From an uncultured Oscillospiraceae bacterium (GTDB lineage Bacteria > Bacillota > Clostridia > Oscillospirales > Acutalibacteraceae), in contig URJF01000025.1 of the NCBI GenBank assembly GCA_900548085.1, positions 1-15,025 of the forward strand: a DNA stretch of 15,025 nucleotides, in the 5' to 3' direction. A program made the translations under genes and the position numbers. Of this stretch, positions 8,234 through 14,588 are shown piece by piece. How positions within the stretch are numbered: the stretch's first letter is position 1; each line of letters opens with the position of its first letter. The notes beneath the pieces were generated by a model. It had not been told where the DNA came from, made no database searches, and saw only the letters and a program-made list of their open reading frames with translations.

Positions 8234-8262
8234 ATTATATCACAACAATATTTTTAACTCAA
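8234..8262 (-). promoter_or_regulatory. Sigma-A promoter of the phosphohexomutase-mannosidase operon
   Basis: On the minus strand, TTGAGT (8257-8262) and a perfect TATAAT (8234-8239) are 17 bp apart, and TGA before the -10 gives an extended -10 motif. The expected start near 8227 leaves a leader of about 27 nt with GGAGG. The -35 begins inside the T tail of the terminator of the upstream operon, so the two units are packed end to end. Confidence 0.82.
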
Positions 8263-8269
8263 TAAAAAA

Positions 8270-8287
8270 AGAGGCAAAATCGCCTCT
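8270..8287 (-). terminator. Terminator of the two-gene Fn3 operon
   Basis: A 6-bp stem AGAGGC/GCCTCT with a 6-nt loop, followed on the minus strand by seven T residues (8263-8269 plus the end of the arm). It lies 26 nt after the stop codon at 8314. Confidence 0.85.
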
Positions 8288-8313
8288 CTTAATAAAATGT
8301 TTATAGTAGGAAT

Positions 8314-9132
8314 TTATTTGCTTACCATTTCAATACTCACATGATTATTATAAAACTTTATTCTGTCTTTTTGCTTAAGTTTCTTTGTCCTATAAGTAAA
8401 TTCTCGATAAAGCCAATAGTTCGGACCATACTCATAATCCACAGTACGAAATACTTTTTTCTTGTTATCATAGTAGAATCTGTGCTTAAACTTATACTCA
8501 TGGCTCATATAACTCTTGGTACTATAATCATATATTTTCTTTTCTTGAGCAACGACTATTCCGTTCTTTATTGAATATGTACCTGTAGTTCTTGTAATAA
8601 CTTTGCCCTTTCCGTTATATCCGTCAAATTTAGCACAATCATATTCATAACACTTGAATGTCCCATCCTTGCTGAATATAAACTCCTCAAGTTGTGGACA
8701 TTGAGGTGAGCCTTCATAAAGATATCCACTAAGCAACATTTTCTTTATGTTCACATTAGCAATGGTAGACTTTTTATAAACATTGGAATATGCGCCATAG
8801 GACTTTTTCTTGCCCCTCGTTTTGTAGGCTCTCACCTTAAACTTATAGGTTTTGTTTGGAGACAGCTTTGTTATTTTTGCCTTATTTTTAGAAACAGTTG
8901 CTACTGTCTTATACTTTTTGCTCTTTGAGTTATATTTGTACACTTTGTAGCCGGAGGCATTCTTCACCTTTTTCCAAATGAGCGTGATTGACTTAGTGTC
9001 ATATGTATGGGACACAACGCCTGTCACTTTTCCCACAGATGCGGCATACGCCGAGAAAGACACAGCCGACAAACTCGACACCAGCACAACAACCGAAAGT
9101 AATAAACATAAAATCTTAGATGCTTTTTTCAT
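8314..9132 (-). CDS. Secreted protein with one Fn3 module and an unknown C-terminal domain
   Basis: A 272-residue exported protein. Residues 1-30 form a signal peptide with likely cleavage at SAYA/A. Residues about 34-122 are a fibronectin type III module (core SITLIWKKVKNASGYKVYKYN and KTYKFKVRAYKTRG). Residues about 125-272 form a beta-rich domain with many Y, K and F residues (DGTFKCYEYDCAKFDGYNG, TGTYSIKNGIV) that resembles small beta-barrel lipocalin-like surface domains, though I do not identify a family. There is no cell-wall anchor motif. The start is fixed by AGGAG at 9141-9145 in a leader identical over 23 bp to that of the upstream gene. It lies 26 nt after that gene with no terminator between them, so the two are probably one transcript. 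The ligand is unknown. Confidence 0.86.
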   Translation of the reverse strand: MKKASKILCLLLSVVVLVSSLSAVSFSAYAASVGKVTGVVSHTYDTKSITLIWKKVKNASGYKVYKYNSKSKKYKTVATVSKNKAKITKLSPNKTYKFKVRAYKTRGKKKSYGAYSNVYKKSTIANVNIKKMLLSGYLYEGSPQCPQLEEFIFSKDGTFKCYEYDCAKFDGYNGKGKVITRTTGTYSIKNGIVVAQEKKIYDYSTKSYMSHEYKFKHRFYYDNKKKVFRTVDYEYGPNYWLYREFTYRTKKLKQKDRIKFYNNHVSIEMVSK

Positions 9133-9145
9133 ATTTGTTTCTCCT
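9123..9145 (-). repeat. 23-bp identical translation leader, copy A
   Basis: The stretch spanning AGGAG, the spacer ACAAAT, the ATG and the first Lys codons is identical to 10214-10236 in front of the neighbouring secreted-protein gene. Outside these 23 bp the leaders differ. Confidence 0.8.
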
Positions 9146-9158
9146 GTGTATTAGTTCA

Positions 9159-10223
9159 CTATTTTGTTTTGACTGAGTTTGCCTTTGACCAAGAGGAATA
9201 GTAGTTTTTCTTGTTCACAGTCTTATACGCACGGACACGGACATAATATTTTTTCTTAGACTTCAGCTTTTTCACCGTCTTAGAGGTGCTGTTTTTGCCG
9301 ACATTGAGCGTCTTGGCGTTCTTGAATTTTTTGCTCGTGCTGTACTGAACCTGATAGCCGGTAATCTGTGCAGGTTGTTTGTTAAAAGCAATCTTAAAGC
9401 CTTTCTTTGCAGCAGAAATTTTTGAAATACCTACTGCTTTCGGAACGATAGTAAAATATAAATTTTTTGTGCCGGAATAGTAACCGCTAAATGTAACCTT
9501 TACAACATATCTGCCTATATTTTTTCTACCACTCGGATATGTAACAGCATAATTTTTTGCAGAAATAGTATTTCCTTTTGCATCCAAAACTTTTACTGCC
9601 GGCTTTTTGGCACTACCGTTATAGACATAGTTTGTGGAAGAAAGTGCTATAGTTTTCGGATAATAAATCGTTGACTTTGACTGTAAATCCCCACAATCCG
9701 AGCACTTAGTTACTATACTTCCGTTTCGGTCTAAAGTTGCTTTTGTTACATAGCGTTTGTATGAATGAGGAACAATAACCTCCTCCATAACACACAGCTG
9801 ATAATCAGTGTCATAATATCCCCATCCCTGAGAATTATCAATTACAAAGCAATAATTTCCCGAATTGAGAGACACTACAGCGTCACACCAATAATCAAAA
9901 TAATTTGAGGTTTTCGCTTCAGCATAATACTTTTTGGCAACATCTTTTCCTATTTTCCAATCATTATAATCTGACTGATTTATTATAATAATCTTTGGTG
10001 CAATAGGACCATAAGTATCATATTTACAATCAAAATCAATCGATAATTTCGTATATGAATCAATTGAAAATTTGTAACACTTATGACCATCCCAGCTTAT
10101 TTGTCCTGTTTGAACACTGCCAAATGGTAAATATGAGTCCTCTGCATATGCAGACAAGTCAACACCTACGGTAATACTGAATACCATCAAAACGGACATT
10201 ACGATAGACAAAACTTTTTTCAT
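9159..10223 (-). CDS. Secreted protein: PPC-like, Ig-like and Fn3 modules
   Basis: A 354-residue exported protein when read from ATG 10223. The frame is open to 10340, but only the internal ATG has a ribosome binding site (AGGAG 10232-10236, 8 nt away) and a signal peptide (residues 1-27, cleavage after SAYA). A promoter -10 at 10254-10259 also rules out the longer form. Residues about 30-150 look like a bacterial pre-peptidase C-type beta-sandwich (GQISWDGHKCYKFSI ... NSGNYCFVIDNSQGWGYYD). A single CxxC pair (CSDCG) follows, then an Ig-like module (about 190-268) and a C-terminal Fn3 module (about 270-354). The last two match the C-terminus of the protein at 1217-2797 closely, including the ending SVKTK. 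No LPXTG or membrane anchor is present. It is co-transcribed with the Fn3 gene at 8314-9132. Function is probably adhesion or carbohydrate contact, not proven. Confidence 0.87.
   Translation of the reverse strand: MKKVLSIVMSVLMVFSITVGVDLSAYAEDSYLPFGSVQTGQISWDGHKCYKFSIDSYTKLSIDFDCKYDTYGPIAPKIIIINQSDYNDWKIGKDVAKKYYAEAKTSNYFDYWCDAVVSLNSGNYCFVIDNSQGWGYYDTDYQLCVMEEVIVPHSYKRYVTKATLDRNGSIVTKCSDCGDLQSKSTIYYPKTIALSSTNYVYNGSAKKPAVKVLDAKGNTISAKNYAVTYPSGRKNIGRYVVKVTFSGYYSGTKNLYFTIVPKAVGISKISAAKKGFKIAFNKQPAQITGYQVQYSTSKKFKNAKTLNVGKNSTSKTVKKLKSKKKYYVRVRAYKTVNKKNYYSSWSKANSVKTK
9237..9266 (-). repeat. 30-bp exact repeat, copy B, in an Fn3 module
   Basis: Identical to 1295-1324 and located at the same place in the C-terminal Fn3 module of a second secreted protein. 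Confidence 0.85.
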
Positions 10224-10236
10224 ATTTGTTTCTCCT
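10214..10236 (-). repeat. 23-bp identical translation leader, copy B
   Basis: Identical to 9123-9145. It holds AGGAG at 10232-10236 and decides the start of the secreted protein at ATG 10223. Confidence 0.8.
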
Positions 10237-10253
10237 TTTTGTTTAATGGAAAT

Positions 10254-10282
10254 ATTATAGCCTAATGGTAAAATCGGTGCAA
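10254..10282 (-). promoter_or_regulatory. Sigma-A promoter of the two-gene Fn3 operon
   Basis: On the minus strand, TTGCAC (10277-10282) and a perfect TATAAT (10254-10259) are 17 bp apart. The start would be near 10247, giving a leader of about 24 nt before ATG 10223. The -35 matches consensus at only three positions, so the promoter may need help from an activator. Confidence 0.68.
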
Positions 10283-10290
10283 TATGTTCC

Positions 10291-10329
10291 CGAGTGTTAC
10301 CTAAAAGTGCTGAAGTCAGTAACACCTCG
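10291..10329. promoter_or_regulatory. Imperfect dyad just upstream of the Fn3 operon promoter
   Basis: Arms 10291-10300 and 10319-10329 pair over 10 bp with one bulged C (10325), around an 18-nt interior. It lies about 9 bp upstream of the -35, where an activator could bind. No T tract follows on the minus strand, so it is unlikely to be a terminator. The stretch between it and the terminator at 10443 (10330-10442) holds no gene that I can see; it is A/T-rich with short T runs. Confidence 0.35.
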
Positions 10330-10442
10330 TAAAGCCGCATAAGCAGTGAGCTTTTGAGCTTTTACAAAAAGAAAAATTATTTTTTATCGCTAAAATCGGC
10401 GGTTTTTGATTTTGTCACCATACTCATATTGCATAACAAAAA

Positions 10443-10472
10443 GCTCCTGTTGACATTTATATCAACAGGAGC
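10443..10472 (-). terminator. Terminator of the aminotransferase-transketolase operon
   Basis: A perfect 11-bp stem (10443-10453 with 10462-10472) and 8-nt loop, followed on the minus strand by TTTTT. It starts 29 nt after the stop codon of the SCP2-like gene. Confidence 0.92.
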
Positions 10473-10501
10473 AAAAGCGAAAAATATTCTCTTTTTTTGA
10501 G

Positions 10502-11299
10502 TTATGAGGCAAGGTCGCCGACTAACATCATATAGTCACCAATCTGAACACCGAACTCAGGTCCGCCCTCCATTATGAGCTGGGAGTTGGCTGTCATCTG
10601 GAACATATCGCCGGTACCGAGCAAAATCTTAAGGGCAGATGTGGGACAATCGAACTTCATATTAAAGAATGGTTTTGCTCTCTTATATGCGCCTCTTCCG
10701 GCACGGGATTTTCCGGCTTTAATACGGATATATGCAGTGCACTCGGGGTGACCGATAACCTCCCACTGATAGCAACGGTCAGGCGACTTAAGCGTCCATT
10801 CGTGAATCTTTGGGTGGCCCATTTTGTTAAGCTGCGAAATTCCCGACGAAAGCAAATAGAAATACAATTTGCAAAGCAAAACAGAAGTAGCCTCGTCGTC
10901 CTCGGGAGGTTCTTTGATGCCCAGCAGAGCGGACATTTTCAGCAGAACCTGCATAAATTTTAGGAATTTGCCAAAAGATTTAATTTTCATCTTAGGCAAA
11001 GATTTCATATCGCCTTTCATAAAAGCGTTCATTTTTTCCATAGAGGAGAAAGCAAGCTCTGCGTCAATCTTATCTTGACCGAGATACTCACCTAATTTTA
11101 CGGTCCATTCACCGTTTTGAATGATAAAATGGACTGCCTCTTTGTCCTCCACATTCACTTTTGCGGAGACTTGATAAATCGCATTTACTCCCTCAAACTT
11201 TTTCTTAAGCTCGGGAACATCTGTAGCGACAGTCTTTAGCAGTGGCAATGCAGCCGCCATAAAGACTTTATTAGTGTAGCGAACTTCATCGCTTGGCAT
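10502..11299 (-). CDS. SCP2-like (sterol carrier protein 2 fold) two-domain protein
   Basis: A 265-residue soluble protein with no signal peptide or membrane segment. Both halves look like SCP2 domains, a fold that binds lipids or other hydrophobic ligands. In the first half, IDAELAFSSMEKMNAFMKGDMKS (79-100), followed by KIKSFGKFLKFMQVLL, follows the SCP2 pattern of an acidic/hydrophobic strand, a helix and a G-K/D turn. In the second half, FFNMKFDCPTSALKILLGTG (211-230) and the ending PEFGVQIGDYMMLVGDL repeat that pattern. The two are joined by KEPPEDDEA (129-137). It is last in the operon, 41 nt after the transketolase C-half, with a clear AAGGAG site 10 nt before ATG. The partial gene at the other end of the operon encodes a related protein. 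The assignment rests on pattern matching; the ligand is unknown. Confidence 0.62.
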   Translation of the reverse strand: MPSDEVRYTNKVFMAAALPLLKTVATDVPELKKKFEGVNAIYQVSAKVNVEDKEAVHFIIQNGEWTVKLGEYLGQDKIDAELAFSSMEKMNAFMKGDMKSLPKMKIKSFGKFLKFMQVLLKMSALLGIKEPPEDDEATSVLLCKLYFYLLSSGISQLNKMGHPKIHEWTLKSPDRCYQWEVIGHPECTAYIRIKAGKSRAGRGAYKRAKPFFNMKFDCPTSALKILLGTGDMFQMTANSQLIMEGGPEFGVQIGDYMMLVGDLAS

Positions 11300-11340
11300 A
11301 ATATTACGCTCCTTTCCGATAGTAGATGCAACGGGACAGA

Positions 11341-12351
11341 TTAGAATTCGTCATCCCAAGCGTCATCTGCTTCAAAGTCAGCGTGCATCATTTCTGTAAT
11401 AGTTTCGGCAATACCGTTAGCATCAATCTTAGCAAGGGCAAGCAAGTCCTCCTGCAAACCGATTGTGGAGAAAGCGTCCTGGTGACCGAGCATCTTAAAT
11501 GCGCAAGCCTTTCCACTCTTAGCCACAACCTCAGCAACAGCTGAGCCGAGACCGCCCATAACCTCGTGGTCCTCTACCGTGATAATACGACGAGTATCCA
11601 TAACTGCATTCATAACAGCTTCTTCGTCAAGGGGCTTGATTGTGTGCATATTGAGCACTCTAACCTTGAGTCCCGCATCGGCCTCTACCATACGGGCAGC
11701 CTGCATGGCCTCAAAAACGCAAGAGCCACAGGCAATAACGGTAATATCTGTGCCCTCATTCATAGTGGTAGCCTTGTTCCACTCAAACTTGCAATCGTCT
11801 ACATTCTTATAGATAACCTGGTCAAAGCCACGGTTGATACGAATATAAACAGGGCCGTCAATATCATAAGCAGCCTTTACTGCATGGTATGTCTCTGCAC
11901 CGTCGCAAGGACAGATAACAGTCATATGTGGCAATGTGCGCATACAAGCCATATCAATAAGAGAATGGTGAGTAGAACCTGCCTGACCGAAAGAAGTACC
12001 TGCATGGGTAGCAATAATTTTAACCGGTACATTCTGATAACAAATATCTGTATGTATTTGGTCAAGGGAGCGTGCAGCGGTAAAGATAGCAAAGGTAGAC
12101 GCAAACGGAATGAGTCCATTCTTAGCCATACCGGCAGCCACGCCGAACATATTTTGTTCTGCGATACCTACATTGAAAAATCTATCCGGGAACTTCTCGC
12201 CGAACATACCAATCTTTGTGGATTTTGCAAGGTCGGCGGTGAGAGCGACAACATCCTTATGCTCTTCGCCGAGCTCACAAAGTGCAATACCGTAGCATTC
12301 TGCTGTAGACAGCTTTGTGGTATCTGTCATTGTATAAGCCATTCCGCCCAT
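11341..12351 (-). CDS. Transketolase, C-terminal subunit (pyrimidine-binding and C domains)
   Basis: A 336-residue subunit that completes a split transketolase, which moves two-carbon ketol units between sugars using thiamine diphosphate. The Pyr domain has the catalytic glutamate E65 in FNVGIAEQNM, the SMALL-residue stretch AAGMAKNGLIPFASTFAIF, and G.STHHSLID (125-133) at the active site. The C-terminal domain runs from about residue 195 and includes VLNMHTIKPLDEEAV and VEDHEVMGGLGSAVAE. It begins only 2 nt after the stop of the N-half gene, whose last codons contain its AAGGAGG ribosome binding site, so the two subunits are made in matched amounts. A second ATG three codons in is less well placed. 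Sugar specificity cannot be read; split forms also occur in several specialised pathways as well as in the pentose phosphate route. Confidence 0.92.
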   Translation of the reverse strand: MGGMAYTMTDTTKLSTAECYGIALCELGEEHKDVVALTADLAKSTKIGMFGEKFPDRFFNVGIAEQNMFGVAAGMAKNGLIPFASTFAIFTAARSLDQIHTDICYQNVPVKIIATHAGTSFGQAGSTHHSLIDMACMRTLPHMTVICPCDGAETYHAVKAAYDIDGPVYIRINRGFDQVIYKNVDDCKFEWNKATTMNEGTDITVIACGSCVFEAMQAARMVEADAGLKVRVLNMHTIKPLDEEAVMNAVMDTRRIITVEDHEVMGGLGSAVAEVVAKSGKACAFKMLGHQDAFSTIGLQEDLLALAKIDANGIAETITEMMHADFEADDAWDDEF

Positions 12352-12353
12352 AA

Positions 12354-13247
12354 TTACGCCTCCTTTTCTGCGCGTTCTACACGCTTCTTGTAGTAGTTAT
12401 CAAGTGATGCATAAGCCTTAGCCTTAAGCTCATCGTCCAGTGAGCCGTAATGCCAATGGTAGTCATCCTCCATAAAGTCAACGCCGGCACCCTTAAAGGT
12501 ATCCATAATGATAGCCGTAGGCTTGTCGCCGCCGTCCTGATGATTCTTTATAGCAGCCTCGATAGCATCGTTGAGCTCTTTCATATTCTGTCCGTCAACA
12601 CGAACAACATTAAAGCCGAATGCCTCAAACTTCTTGTCGAGAGGCTCAACCTTCATCTCATCGTCTACTCTGCCGTCAATCATACACTTATTGTTATCGG
12701 CAAGTACAACTACATTGGAAAGTTTGAACTGAGCGGCAGCCATAGCAGCCTCCCAATTTGAGCCTTCGTTAAGTTCGCCGTCACCTGTGAGTACATAGTT
12801 CATATAATCCAAGCCATTTACTCTGCCTGCAAGAGCAAATCCTACAGCAAGTGAAAGACCATGGCCGAGAGAACCGGTGGAGCAATCTACACCTCTGACC
12901 TTGTTGCAGTCGAGATGCATACCTATCTTTGCACCGGTGAGGTTAAAGATATGGAGCTCCTCCTCAGGCATAAAGCCGAGGTCAACGAGCACAGGTGCAT
13001 AGCCTACTGCACAGTGTCCCTTAGAAAGAACAAAGCGGTCTCTGTCCTCCATATTGGGATTATTTACATCAATTTTCATAAAACGATGGTAGAGAATTGT
13101 CATAGCGTCCATAGCTGACAATGAGCCACCAACGTGACCTGAGCCGCCCCAAACTGCTGTCTGGAGGCAAAGTCGTCTAAGCTGGTCCGCTTTCTTTTCC
13201 AAGCGGAGCCATTCTTCTTTGTCAAACGGCTTGAAATCTGCTGGCAT
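12354..13247 (-). CDS. Transketolase, N-terminal subunit (thiamine diphosphate-binding)
   Basis: A 297-residue subunit carrying the PP domain of transketolase. The TPP/Mg motif is GDGELNEGSNWEA (155-167) followed by ADNN (183-186). Other family patterns are GGSGHVGGSLSAMDAMTILY (34-53), the SKGHCA block (75-80) and STGSLGHGLS (123-132). It lies 2 nt before its partner gene and 55 nt after the aminotransferase gene, with no terminator in between. AGGGG at 13256-13260, 8 nt from ATG, supports the start. Clostridia often carry split transketolases, several per genome, some tied to particular sugars. The neighbourhood here, an aminotransferase and two SCP2-like proteins, argues against a simple housekeeping copy, but substrate use is not known. 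Confidence 0.93.
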   Translation of the reverse strand: MPADFKPFDKEEWLRLEKKADQLRRLCLQTAVWGGSGHVGGSLSAMDAMTILYHRFMKIDVNNPNMEDRDRFVLSKGHCAVGYAPVLVDLGFMPEEELHIFNLTGAKIGMHLDCNKVRGVDCSTGSLGHGLSLAVGFALAGRVNGLDYMNYVLTGDGELNEGSNWEAAMAAAQFKLSNVVVLADNNKCMIDGRVDDEMKVEPLDKKFEAFGFNVVRVDGQNMKELNDAIEAAIKNHQDGGDKPTAIIMDTFKGAGVDFMEDDYHWHYGSLDDELKAKAYASLDNYYKKRVERAEKEA

Positions 13248-13302
13248 ATATTATACCCCTTTCAATAAAATAATATGTCTTTAACAATAAACCGTCAGTC
13301 TA

Positions 13303-14574
13303 TTATTTAAGTCCCAACTCAGGATGTCTCGCAGCAACAACGCCGAAAGCATCCTCTGCAATATCGACAGCGAGCTTTATGTCATCGTCGGTAACAGACG
13401 CATTCATAAAGTGGTTGTGGTGAGAGGCGAGGAACAGACCTCTGCTTACACACTCTGCAACCCACTCCTGATGGAGCATAAGGCTGTCATCATTAGCTAT
13501 ACGAAGATAGAACAGAGCAGGCTCACCGCTCACTTTGAGGTTAAAGCCGTGTTCCTTACCTGCAGCCTTAAGGCCGTCGGTAAGCTTTGTACCCATTTCT
13601 CTGAACATCTTAGGTGTATCTAATTTTTTCATCTTAGGAATACAAGCGAGACAAGCGGCAAACGGCTCTGCGCTCATCCAATAAGAACCTGTATATACTA
13701 CCGAAGAAGCGGTGGCTTTCATATGCTCCTGACCGCAAACAGCAGACATATTATAGCCGTTAGCAAGAGCCTTACAGAAACAGATAAGGTCTGCTTTAAT
13801 TCCGTAGTAGTGGTCCGAACCTGCAATATCGAGACGGAAACCGGTACGAACATCGTCAAAAATAAGAACCATACCGTGATCGTCACAGAACTTGCGGACT
13901 GCTGCCCACTGCTCCTTTGTAGCGCAGGTGTTGTCGTAAAAGTTGCCGTGGTCATATGGCTGAGCAATAAGGCCTGCCACATCTCCGCCGCAAGCGTCAT
14001 AGGCCTCCTGCATAGCGTCCAAATCAAACCAAGGGACAACAATATTGTTCTCTACTTCTTCAGGAAGAATACCGGGGTAGTCAGCCTTTTGTGCCCACTG
14101 AAAGTCGCCGTGATAATATCCTCTGAAGAACATCATTTTCTTTTTGCCGGTATGTGCTCTCGCACACATAACAGAAAAGGTAGTGGCGTCGGAGCCGTTT
14201 TTCATAAAGAAAGCCCAATCTGCCGATGCTACTGTATCTTTGAGGAGTTCTGCACACTCTACCATTTTATATGACGGAGAAGTTGTACAGTTGCCTATTT
14301 TGAGCTGTGCCATAGCGGCAGCGTCAACATCATCATCGCAATAGCCCAAAACATTAGGACCGTATGCGCACATAAAGTCAAGATATTTGTTTCCGTCTAC
14401 ATCCCAAAAATAAGTACCCTTTGCGTGATCGCACATAAGAGGCCATTTTGTGATAGGAAGGAACAAGCCTTCGGAAGGACCTAAGTGGCCGTAAACTCCT
14501 GACGGAATAGCGTCTAATGCTCTGTTGAACCACTCCTGTGATTTTTCGTGTGTATATTCGGGAAATTTACTCAT
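13303..14574 (-). CDS. Class III PLP aminotransferase (glutamate-1-semialdehyde aminomutase-like)
   Basis: A 423-residue cytoplasmic fold-type I PLP enzyme. Recognisable parts are NGSDATTFSVMCARAHTG (126-143), the FFRGYYHGD patch (149-157), the pyridine-binding loop LIFDDVRTGFR (237-247, D240) and the PLP lysine K268 in CFCKALANGYNMSAVCG. Closest in layout is glutamate-1-semialdehyde 2,1-aminomutase, but differences are clear: the usual DEV.TG loop is DDVRTG, and the N-terminal part has SGVYGHLGPSEG in place of the aminomutase GGV.SPVRAF pattern. This family also contains transaminases and mutases acting on other amino-ketones, so it may not serve tetrapyrrole synthesis, and no other heme gene is in view. 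AAGGAGG at 14584-14590 precedes ATG and overlaps the end of the SCP2-like gene. Transketolase genes follow 55 nt later. Confidence 0.85.
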   Translation of the reverse strand: MSKFPEYTHEKSQEWFNRALDAIPSGVYGHLGPSEGLFLPITKWPLMCDHAKGTYFWDVDGNKYLDFMCAYGPNVLGYCDDDVDAAAMAQLKIGNCTTSPSYKMVECAELLKDTVASADWAFFMKNGSDATTFSVMCARAHTGKKKMMFFRGYYHGDFQWAQKADYPGILPEEVENNIVVPWFDLDAMQEAYDACGGDVAGLIAQPYDHGNFYDNTCATKEQWAAVRKFCDDHGMVLIFDDVRTGFRLDIAGSDHYYGIKADLICFCKALANGYNMSAVCGQEHMKATASSVVYTGSYWMSAEPFAACLACIPKMKKLDTPKMFREMGTKLTDGLKAAGKEHGFNLKVSGEPALFYLRIANDDSLMLHQEWVAECVSRGLFLASHHNHFMNASVTDDDIKLAVDIAEDAFGVVAARHPELGLK

Positions 14575-14588
14575 TATTCTTATCCTCC

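Noticed and set aside
10224..10340. A 39-residue N-terminal extension of the secreted protein, from a start at 10340
   Set aside because: It would run through a promoter -10 and the ribosome binding site, and would bury the signal peptide inside the protein. ATG 10223 has AGGAG at proper spacing.
10392..10413. A short inverted repeat AAAATC/GATTTT between the Fn3 operon and the SCP2-like gene
   Set aside because: Only 6 bp of mostly A/T pairs with a 10-nt loop; too weak to call a terminator or operator.
11566..12393. A 275-codon open frame on the plus strand opposite the transketolase C-half
   Set aside because: Antisense to a well-conserved gene, with a translation rich in Cys, His and Asn that shows no family pattern.
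13250..13255. A TATAAT on the minus strand just before the transketolase N-half gene
   Set aside because: It overlaps the ribosome binding region and lies 3 nt from ATG, so a transcript from it would have no leader. It is probably chance.
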